Shown here: in pieces, positions 33,034 through 39,490 of the stretch
Position numbering within the stretch: the first letter of the stretch is position 1
Layout: each line of letters starts with the position of its first letter
Assembly (NCBI GenBank): GCA_031969915.1
Contig: DALYJJ010000048.1
Location: 1-39,490 of the forward strand
Source of the DNA: DALYJJ01 sp031969915
GTDB lineage: Bacteria; Acidobacteriota; Terriglobia; Bryobacterales; Bryobacteraceae
DNA length: 39,490 bases
Direction of reading: 5' to 3'
The notes under the pieces: model-generated
What the model was told of the DNA's origin: nothing
Seen by the model: only the letters and a program-made list of their open reading frames with translations
The model's database searches: none
Position numbers and translations under genes: made by a program

Positions 33034-36000
33034 GAAGAGGCGGCGCCGTCGAAGGCCAGGGGATCGGCGCCGATGGTGCCGCGGAGCTCGTCGATGTAGC
33101 CGGGGCGGGAAACGCGCTCGAGTTCGCGGGCCGCATCGGAGTCGTCGAGGCCGGCGCGGCGGCGGGCGTCGAGATGGCGGCGCCAGAGGCGGACGTCGCG
33201 TTCCTGCTTGGTGTCGAGGCGCAGGCGGTACCAGCCGCTGGCGAGCATCGCCTGGCGGTCAAAGAGGCTGCGGATCTCGGGCGCTTCGACGCCGCGGCCC
33301 TCGTCATGGCCGTGGGCCATGATGTGGAGCAAGGCTTTCAACGGCGGGCAGGCGGCGCTCACGGAGCCGTCCTCGAAGTACTCCAGGGCCACGCGGCGTT
33401 GGGACTCGACGATGGCGTGGATGCCCGCACAATAGGAGTCGAAGTCCTGCTTTTCGGGCTGAAGGACCTCCTCCGGCAGCACGGCGTTGGGGGCCTCGAA
33501 GATGCGTCCGAGGAGGCGGTCGACGAAGAGCGCGGTGATCCGGTACCCGAGCCGGCTGGCGAGCACGCGGCGGCCGTCGTGGTCGAAGTCGTCGAGTTTC
33601 TCAAGCAGGCCTTCGCGGATCAGGTAGGCGGGGTCGCGCTCCTCGGGACGCATACGGCACCAGATTTCCGGCACCAGCAAACTGATGTCGTGATCGACGC
33701 GAAAGCGGGGACCGACGAAACCCGCGGCGGTGGTGAAGCCGGCATAGCCGGTGAGAATTGCGGAGACGATGGCGTTGTTGAGGTCGACGACGGGAGGGAG
33801 GGCGTTGAAGGGGCGCTTGGTGAGCGCGCCTTCGCTGCCGAAGCCGGTGGTGGAGGGCGACTTGCCGGTGAGACTGCTGATCAGGTCCATGAACAGTTCC
33901 GGCAATTCCTGGTAGTGAATGGGATTGTAGACGGCGAGCGGGGGCAGGCCGGCTTTGGGATCGGGCGGGTTGCCGCGGCGTCCGGCGAGCACGGCGTCGA
34001 CGGGAAAGTGGAGGGGGTGGCCGGTGCGCACGCCGCGATAGAGGCGGCTGGCAACCTCTGCCGCGTAGGTATCCAGCGGGTTGGCGAGGTCGGGGCGAAG
34101 CTGGAGATAGCGCGGGTTCTTGGTGGGCTTGCCGTCCACGATCCGGGGATGATCCGGGGCCACGACGTAGCGCGGCGTACCCTGCTCGAGAAAACCGTTG
34201 AGCAGATGCTTCACGGGGTCGGAGTACTGGTCGAACTCGACGAGGCGATCGCGGATCGCCGTGGCCTGGGCCGCCTCGAGGGGCTCGAAATTGGAAAGGA
34301 AGGCGCCGGGGTTGGAGAGATCGGCCTCGGCCTGCTTGTCGAAGCCGCGATGGACGACGTCGTCGGGCCGCTGGAAGAGCATTCGCTCGCAGTTCAGCAG
34401 CAGTTTGACGCACGGGCGGGCATCGCCCGGGGGGAGGCCGGCGAGCGTTTCACGGGGAACGACCACGGAGGCCGAAATGTCGTCCTCCATCTGAACCTTC
34501 GCGGCAGGGTGGAAATCGGGGCGGAGCTTAAAGATCCGCCATGCACCGCCGGGGTCAAAGCCGATCCGGAGGTAATTGCCGACTAACTTCTCATTGTCAT
34601 ACTTCAACTCGTGTCCGAGGTAACCGTTCACGCGGTCCACGGTGAAGTGCTCGCGCCAGTTACCGCCCCACTCCGGCCGGTAGTACCGTTTGATGGTGCA
34701 GACTAACTGCCGGATGGTCTGCGGTAACTGTTCGAGCCAGCGGTTGTACTCATCGGTGTAATCGGCCGATGCGGTGAGTAACTTGATCACCGACCCGAGA
34801 GAGCGGTCGGCGCTGAGAATGGGGCGGCGCGCGCGGTCGCCGGGGGGCGGCTCCTTGTAGGCGCTGGTGAAATCGCGCTGCAGGATCTCTTCCACGTGCG
34901 CCATGTCAATGTCGTAGTCCTTGACGAAGATCGGACCCTGGAGGACGGCGTAGGCGATGGACTTCGAGATCTCGGACTTACCTCCGCCCGAGACGGTGCT
35001 TGGTTTGTGGCAGAACGTGGCCTCGGGGCGGGTTCCGATGAGCCGCCAGCGGTTGGATCCGGGCTGCTTTTCGAGTTGCACGCGGTACCCGGAGGGCTGA
35101 ATGTAGATATCGCCCGCCCGGAGCGTCAACTGCCCGTCCTGCCAGCGGACGAGGCCGTCGCGGACGGAGAAATGAGCATCGCCGGGGACATAGAAGATAT
35201 TCGAGTACAGCGTGTCGACGGCGTAGCCTTCGGGTTTCAGTTCGGCCGCCGCGCCGAGGAGGCCGATCGCTTCGGTGAACGGCCGCTGGTCCATGCGGAC
35301 CGTTCTGCCGCCGATGTAATCGTGTCCGAGCACGTAGGAAGCGTAGGCGATAGCGCCACCGGCGTGTTCCTCCTCGGCCATTCCGAAGAGGTTGGCGGAG
35401 TAACTGATCTGTGTCTTGACTTCCTTCTTACAGTATCCGTAGTAATTGTCCGCGATGAGAGTAACCATCACGCCGCGCTCGTCGCGGCAGGTGATCTTGA
35501 AGGCGCCCCCGCTGTTGTACTCTTCGTTCTTGTCCTTCCAGCACATGCCGTCGCGGCGCTGGCGTTCAGTGGCCTGATCCCAGTGGGGAAGGCCGAGTTC
35601 TTTCTTCTTGCGTCCCACCAGGTGCGGAGCGAGGATGACACATCCGGTGTGGCCGGTCCAGTGCATGACATCGAGCGCGGCATCGTTCTCGGGCAGGTAG
35701 GGATCGCCGCCGTTGCCGAAGATGGACTCGACGAAATCGAGATTGCTGACCAGGCTGGCGGGGGCGAAGAAGCGAATCTCCATGGTCTTCCGAGGGTCGC
35801 GGCCGGTGGGAGGGGCGACCAGGGGCCGGAGCAGAAGCGACACGAAGAGGCGCGACTGCGTTTCCTGATCGGCGGTGAAGGGGAGCGTGAGGAGTTCGTC
35901 GCCGGGCTCAAAGGCGAGGCGCAGGAGAGTGGCGAAGGCGCGCCTGGGCACGGCCATCTTGTCCGCGGGAACCGGGAGGCCGCCCTCGACGATGTGAAAG

Positions 36001-36425
36001 ACGCCCTGGGTGGTGCGGCGGTCGCTGGCGGGGTTGTGGAGGACCCCTTGGCGCAAGCGGTAGGAATCGAGGTAGCGGGAGCGGAAGTGATCGGCGCGAG
36101 CGGGGACGGAGAGGACCCGGGCGAGACCGGGGCGATCGAGGGTGAAGGTAAGGGAGGGGAGGCGCGGGGCGCCATCGGGAGCGGTGTCAGCCAAGTAGGA
36201 ATCGAGGAACCGTTGGATGCGGCCGTCGACCGGGCAGAGGCGTTCGGCGAGGAGGAGATCTTTCTGGTGATAATTGCGCAGGAGAGGCCCAGCTAATTCG
36301 AGGAAATACGGCTCGGCCGTGTACGCGCTGGTGGGCTGTCCGAGGGCAGCAAGTTTCAAATTGATGTAACGTGTGAGCTCGCGTTCCTGGTCGTTGTACG
36401 TTGATTGGGAGCGAGAATTGGTCAT
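33030..36425 (-). CDS. Probable PPi-type phosphoenolpyruvate carboxykinase
   Basis: This 1,131-residue cytoplasmic protein matches, from memory of the family, the very large PPi-dependent PEP carboxykinases described from Propionibacterium and Entamoeba (about 1,100-1,150 residues). These convert oxaloacetate plus pyrophosphate to PEP, or the reverse, in place of ATP or GTP enzymes. Supporting features are the length and the phosphate-binding loop 'STVSGGGKSEISKS' with K483, preceded by 'FCHKP'. Other conserved-looking parts are 'GHTGCVILAPHLVGRKK' and 'YNPIHYQELPELFMDLI'. There is no signal peptide or membrane helix. The ribosome site AGAAGGAG touches the ATG, closer than normal, so the start is slightly uncertain. 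It lies between a terminator and the coupled DUF3052-like gene. Confidence 0.65.
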   Translation of the reverse strand: MTNSRSQSTYNDQERELTRYINLKLAALGQPTSAYTAEPYFLELAGPLLRNYHQKDLLLAERLCPVDGRIQRFLDSYLADTAPDGAPRLPSLTFTLDRPGLARVLSVPARADHFRSRYLDSYRLRQGVLHNPASDRRTTQGVFHIVEGGLPVPADKMAVPRRAFATLLRLAFEPGDELLTLPFTADQETQSRLFVSLLLRPLVAPPTGRDPRKTMEIRFFAPASLVSNLDFVESIFGNGGDPYLPENDAALDVMHWTGHTGCVILAPHLVGRKKKELGLPHWDQATERQRRDGMCWKDKNEEYNSGGAFKITCRDERGVMVTLIADNYYGYCKKEVKTQISYSANLFGMAEEEHAGGAIAYASYVLGHDYIGGRTVRMDQRPFTEAIGLLGAAAELKPEGYAVDTLYSNIFYVPGDAHFSVRDGLVRWQDGQLTLRAGDIYIQPSGYRVQLEKQPGSNRWRLIGTRPEATFCHKPSTVSGGGKSEISKSIAYAVLQGPIFVKDYDIDMAHVEEILQRDFTSAYKEPPPGDRARRPILSADRSLGSVIKLLTASADYTDEYNRWLEQLPQTIRQLVCTIKRYYRPEWGGNWREHFTVDRVNGYLGHELKYDNEKLVGNYLRIGFDPGGAWRIFKLRPDFHPAAKVQMEDDISASVVVPRETLAGLPPGDARPCVKLLLNCERMLFQRPDDVVHRGFDKQAEADLSNPGAFLSNFEPLEAAQATAIRDRLVEFDQYSDPVKHLLNGFLEQGTPRYVVAPDHPRIVDGKPTKNPRYLQLRPDLANPLDTYAAEVASRLYRGVRTGHPLHFPVDAVLAGRRGNPPDPKAGLPPLAVYNPIHYQELPELFMDLISSLTGKSPSTTGFGSEGALTKRPFNALPPVVDLNNAIVSAILTGYAGFTTAAGFVGPRFRVDHDISLLVPEIWCRMRPEERDPAYLIREGLLEKLDDFDHDGRRVLASRLGYRITALFVDRLLGRIFEAPNAVLPEEVLQPEKQDFDSYCAGIHAIVESQRRVALEYFEDGSVSAACPPLKALLHIMAHGHDEGRGVEAPEIRSLFDRQAMLASGWYRLRLDTKQERDVRLWRRHLDARRRAGLDDSDAARELERVSRPGYIDELRGTIGADPLAFDGAASS

Positions 36426-36450
36426 CTCCTTCTATGTATGACACAAAAGG

Positions 36451-36480
36451 AAAAAAGCGGGAGCCGAGGAGCGGCTCCCG
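36451..36480 (-). terminator. Intrinsic terminator after the DUF4331-TPR operon
   Basis: CGGGAGCCG and CGGCTCCCG form a perfect 9-bp stem around a 5-nt loop (36458-36480). On the minus strand they are followed by C and then six T residues. It lies 16 nt after the TPR stop and 25 nt before the PEPCK-like start, and it is the only classical terminator I see in the window. Confidence 0.93.
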
Positions 36481-36496
36481 AGTGGCGTATCGACGG

Positions 36497-37642
36497 CTAC
36501 TCGCCCGGCTGCTGTTTCCGCAGCGAGTCGCGTAGACGGAGCAGCTTGGGATCTTTCGTCCCAATGGACAGGGCCTCCTCCAACTCCAGGAGCGCTTCGG
36601 CGGAGCGGCCGTTGGCGGCCAGGGCCTGGGCATAGGCGGCGCGCGTGAAGACGTCGCGGCGGCGAGACAACTCGGTCTTCGCCAGCCGCAACGCTTCCTC
36701 CGGCTTGCCTCCCACCCCCGAATAGTAGGCGATGAGTTCGCGGTTCGCGTTGTCGACGTTGCCGCTTTCGGCGAGCGCGAGCTTCTCGAACCGTTCGTAC
36801 GCGTCCTGGGCTTTTTGCTCCTCGCCGGCCTTGGCCAGGGCCTCGGCGAGCGAGTGAAGGTTCTCGGGATGCGGCGCCGCGTCGAACCGCTGTTGCAGCA
36901 GGCGGGCCGCGTCCTTGTGGTTGCCTTGCACCTCCTGCACGGCGGCGAGGGCGGCGAGAGCGTAGTGGTAGCCGGGGAAGGCGGCCAGGGCCTCATGGGC
37001 GAGTTTCGCGGCGTCCGCGGGGCGGCGCGCCAGGAGGCTGAGGTGCGAGAGTTGGGTGAGCAGCCAGGCCCGCTCCTCGGCTTCGTTGCGGGGAGTGCTC
37101 AGGAAGGCTTCCTTCATCAGATCGATCGCGCCTTCGGTGTCGCCGAAGAGCTCGCGCAGGTAGGCGCCGCGGGTGAGCGCGGCCACGGAGCCGGGACGCA
37201 GATCGAGCATCCACTGAGCGGCGTGCTCGGCGTCCTTGTAGTTGCCCAGTTCCACGTTGGCATCGGCGAGGAAGCCGTAGACCAGGACGTCATCGGGGAT
37301 GCGCTTGTTGAGGACTTGGGCGGCCTCGCGCGCGGCGGCGAACTCATGCTTGCCGAGCAGGACCCAAACGCGCGCCTTCTCGGCTTCGGTGTTTTCCGGC
37401 TTGAGTTTGAGGGACTGCGCAATGGCCTCCTCGGCGCGGGCATACCAAACGGGATCGGCGGTTTCCCGCGCCCGCCGCGCGTAGGCCATGGCGAGGTCGT
37501 TGTAGACGGTCCAGGCGCCCGGCTGCGCGTCGATCATTTTCTTGAGCGATTCAATGCGCCTTTCGGCGGGGGAGATGCCCTCCGCGAGCACCTCCCCCGA
37601 CACCCAGGCCATCACGAGTACGGCGACAAAGCTTCTCGTCAT
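36497..37642 (-). CDS. Secreted TPR-repeat protein
   Basis: This 381-residue protein has a signal peptide (1-20, ending EVLAE) and about eight TPR-like helix pairs over its whole length ('AWTVYNDLAMAYARRA', 'DVLVYGFLADANVELGNYKDA', quoted in part as 'LADANVELGNYKDA', and 'AYAQALAANGRSAEALLELEEAL', quoted in part as 'ALAANGRSAEALLELEEAL'). TPR arrays mediate protein-protein contacts in the periplasm. Its strong AAGGAGG site overlaps the stop codon of DUF4331 (TAAGGAGG), so translation of the two is linked. Likely a helper of the DUF4331 and outer-membrane proteins encoded upstream. Confidence 0.9.
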   Translation of the reverse strand: MTRSFVAVLVMAWVSGEVLAEGISPAERRIESLKKMIDAQPGAWTVYNDLAMAYARRARETADPVWYARAEEAIAQSLKLKPENTEAEKARVWVLLGKHEFAAAREAAQVLNKRIPDDVLVYGFLADANVELGNYKDAEHAAQWMLDLRPGSVAALTRGAYLRELFGDTEGAIDLMKEAFLSTPRNEAEERAWLLTQLSHLSLLARRPADAAKLAHEALAAFPGYHYALAALAAVQEVQGNHKDAARLLQQRFDAAPHPENLHSLAEALAKAGEEQKAQDAYERFEKLALAESGNVDNANRELIAYYSGVGGKPEEALRLAKTELSRRRDVFTRAAYAQALAANGRSAEALLELEEALSIGTKDPKLLRLRDSLRKQQPGE

Positions 37643-37656
37643 GGTCCTGATCCTCC

Positions 37657-39216
37657 TTATTTCACTGGCCCGCCGCCGGGTTCGCCGGGATCGACGTGCC
37701 GCCGGTCACGGCCATCGGGGCAGTAACCGAGATAGGGAAATTCGCCGCGGTACGAGGTGTCGTTGACGTTCACGCCGTCGCCGAGGCGGTTGTTCGGGAA
37801 GCGGTTGAAGCCGGGGGCGAGGACGCCGCCGACGGCCACGCGCAGCGCGATATCGGTGACATCGTCCTGCAAGCGGCGGCCGTTGGGGAAGCCGGCAGCG
37901 TCGCCCGCGAGCAGTCCGAGGCGGTTGATCGACGATTCAGGAGTTGCGGCGACGCCGGTGTTCAGGCGCAGCAGATCGGCGACCGGGCCGGACGGAGTGC
38001 CGGTGGCGGCGATGGGCGGCGCGTAGGTGACCAGGGGCAGCAGGTCAGTACGCGGCGGCGCGGGGATGCCGACGACGCCGTTGGTAAGGGCGTTGACGAC
38101 GCGGGGCAGAGCGGGGTCGAGCAGGAAGTTGGCGAACTGCGCGTCATTCTTCGGCTGGTCCATGCTGAAGCGGTCTTTGGAGCCGGTGCCGATGAGGAGT
38201 TCGTTGATGAGCGGGTTGCCCATGCGCTGAACCTGGCGGATGGGGCCGTTGGTGTTGATGCCTTCGAGGTCGCGGCGGATGGTGACGCGGGGGCGGCCGG
38301 TGGTGGCCCAGACGCCGATGGTAGCGGCGGGGGAGGAGGCGGCTTCGATGCGGCCGGTGCGGGTGAGCATCTCAATCGGGACTTCGATGGCGATCGCGTT
38401 GACGGCGAAACCGGAGACGGTGTCGCTGGCGAAGTTCTCCCTGGCGGCGTCTTCGGTGTTGGTGAGCACGGCGGGTACGCCGCTGCCGAGCGTCCGGAGG
38501 TTGAGGGTATCGAAGGTGGCGCCGAGGTCGATCCAGAAGGGGTCGTCCACGGTGCCGGCGAAGACGCTCATGCCGTTGGCGAGCTTGTAAGTGCCTTCCT
38601 GGTAGAGCGCGGCGTAATCCATGGTGCGGGAGCCGGCGTTGGCGGGGACGGCGTAGAAGGGAAGGCCGTCCTGCTTGCCGAGGGCGGTGTAGACGCCCTT
38701 GCGGGCCACGGTCACGTTGTAGGGCTGCCGCTGGCCGAGGCCGGCGGAGGCGAACGAAGTGATGCGTGGGGGCACGATGCCGGTGCCGGGGGCGACGGGC
38801 GCGGGTGAATTCGCGGGCGCCGCCGCGCCGTTGGCGCCGACGCCGGCGACGGTGGTGAACAGGCCGCCCAGGCGTTGTTCGGTCTGGAACTGGAACTGGA
38901 AGACGATATCTTCGACGGCGTCGTTGTCGTTGTCGATCTTGATCTCATACAGAACGCCGGTGTCGAAGGGGAAGTAGTTGGGACCGTTGGCGGGCTCCAG
39001 GAGCGGATCGACGCACATGATGATGGTCACCTTGGAGGGCGGGGTGTTCGGCGCCTGGTTCGGGGCGTAGCTGACGAAGGCGAAGACGTCGGTGATGTCG
39101 GCCTTGTGGTCAAGCGCGGTGATGGGCGCTTCACGGTGGTTTGCCGCCGGCAGCGAGGCTGGTGAAATGATCAGCGCGCACAGGCCGACAGCGAAGAGTT
39201 CTCGGAATTTCCTCAC
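37657..39216 (-). CDS. DUF4331 family secreted protein
   Basis: This 519-residue protein starts at a GTG (39216), with AGGAG 8 nt upstream. It has a signal peptide (about 1-25) and the family's mature start, 'ANHREAPITALDHKADITDVFAF', quoted in part as 'NHREAPITALDHKADITDV'. It continues with 'VYEIKIDNDND'-like segments (here 'LYEIKIDNDNDAVEDIVFQF'), 'AGTVDDPFWIDLGATFD' and ends with 'FPYLGYCPDG'. DUF4331 proteins are extracytoplasmic and of unknown activity. It lies between a beta-barrel gene and a TPR gene in the same direction, which suggests a secretion or surface complex. Confidence 0.92.
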   Translation of the reverse strand: MRKFRELFAVGLCALIISPASLPAANHREAPITALDHKADITDVFAFVSYAPNQAPNTPPSKVTIIMCVDPLLEPANGPNYFPFDTGVLYEIKIDNDNDAVEDIVFQFQFQTEQRLGGLFTTVAGVGANGAAAPANSPAPVAPGTGIVPPRITSFASAGLGQRQPYNVTVARKGVYTALGKQDGLPFYAVPANAGSRTMDYAALYQEGTYKLANGMSVFAGTVDDPFWIDLGATFDTLNLRTLGSGVPAVLTNTEDAARENFASDTVSGFAVNAIAIEVPIEMLTRTGRIEAASSPAATIGVWATTGRPRVTIRRDLEGINTNGPIRQVQRMGNPLINELLIGTGSKDRFSMDQPKNDAQFANFLLDPALPRVVNALTNGVVGIPAPPRTDLLPLVTYAPPIAATGTPSGPVADLLRLNTGVAATPESSINRLGLLAGDAAGFPNGRRLQDDVTDIALRVAVGGVLAPGFNRFPNNRLGDGVNVNDTSYRGEFPYLGYCPDGRDRRHVDPGEPGGGPVK

Positions 39217-39333
39217 TGTATTTTCTCCTCTTAGTTTGTGGCAGGCTAGCCGGCTGGTCCGTCTTACCCGCTCAATGAACTTACGTGTTGGATCGCCGGG
39301 TGGATTTACAAATCACTAAGTTTCTTGAGACTG
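39217..39333 (-). other. 117-bp intergenic region before DUF4331
   Basis: This gap between the barrel gene and DUF4331 is lower in GC than its surroundings and has a short dyad, GGCTAGCC (39247-39254). I see no convincing promoter boxes or terminator in it. Confidence 0.4.
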
Positions 39334-39490
39334 TTATTGCTTGGGGCCGAAGCGAACCGTGAGTCCCGCGCTGACGGTCAACGGATATCCCGGGGTTCCG
39401 TGGATGCCGAAGCCGGAGGGCACGTTCGGGTACGGGCGGGATTCGATGTAATTCTGGGTCTCCAGGTACTGGCGGTTCGTCACGTTATCG
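39334..39490 (-). CDS. C-terminal end of an outer-membrane beta-barrel (TonB-dependent receptor-like) protein, partial
   Basis: The last 51 residues of a gene that enters from the right edge are visible. They end 'GYPLTVSAGLTVRFGPKQ', an alternating strand with an aromatic near the end, as in the final strand of outer-membrane barrels; 'TNRQYLETQNYIESRPYPN' precedes it. In Acidobacteriota such ends belong to large carboxypeptidase-regulatory/TonB-dependent receptor-like proteins. Only the end is seen, so the family is a best guess. It is too short to be listed by simple frame scans because it has no start codon in the window. Confidence 0.6.
   Translation of the reverse strand, partial: DNVTNRQYLETQNYIESRPYPNVPSGFGIHGTPGYPLTVSAGLTVRFGPKQ

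Noticed and set aside
1..39490. CRISPR arrays, tRNA, rRNA and insertion sequences
   Set aside because: No regularly spaced short repeats, cloverleaf-like sequences, rRNA segments, transposase-like frames or terminal inverted repeats were seen by eye.

Overview
The window is GC-rich, densely packed chromosomal DNA, probably from an Acidobacteriota of the Bryobacterales/'Solibacter' type. This is inferred from gene content: very large secreted multi-domain enzymes, GH127, 3-keto-disaccharide hydrolase, DUF4331, a secreted ADP-ribosylglycohydrolase, and short winged-helix and BlaI regulators. No marker gene is present to prove it. I saw no rRNA, tRNA, CRISPR array, insertion sequence or phage gene.

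Layout. (1) 1-7223, plus strand: the end of a PQQ-type beta-propeller gene, then a 2,028-residue secreted protein with duplicated Ig/FnIII/carbohydrate-binding modules and a C-terminal clan-A glycoside hydrolase-like domain. (2) 16897-7229, minus strand: a decayed toxin-antitoxin patch, a lone HicB-like gene and a GH127 arabinofuranosidase. These are followed by a tight run of pseudoprotease, HtrA-like protease, LuxR regulator, ccmC, a frameshifted M20 peptidase and an EamA transporter. A membrane-anchored HtrA closes the block. (3) 16949-24722, plus strand: a MerR regulator with a candidate operator, a DUF1080-PHP fusion, a small secreted protein, a 1,472-residue cholesterol-oxidase-like GMC protein with a repeated C-terminal module, and an unknown partner. 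(4) 39490-24724, minus strand: the end of a beta-barrel protein, DUF4331 and TPR genes closed by a clear intrinsic terminator. Then come a very large probable PPi-type PEP carboxykinase overlapping a receiver/DUF3052 gene, a BlaI regulator with twin operators and an unusual membrane partner, a secreted ADP-ribosylglycohydrolase, a membrane protein/winged-helix regulator pair behind a near-perfect palindrome, and a Tat-exported M14-like hydrolase overlapping glgX.

Themes. Much of the window serves extracytoplasmic breakdown of plant or microbial polymers (clan-A GH, GH127, DUF1080, GMC oxidase, M14-like and M20 peptidases). Envelope quality control (HtrA and the protease pair) and storage-glycan metabolism (glgX) are also represented. 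The most system-like unit is the three-gene module at 14097-11834, where one HtrA-type gene has lost its catalytic serine, the next keeps the triad, and the third encodes an atypical response regulator translated by overlap. The other strong leads are the PPi-PEPCK/DUF3052 pair, the BlaI locus with two ACGA-N7-TCGT sites but no M56 protease, and the giant GMC protein. All functions here come from reading motifs by eye; no database search was possible.
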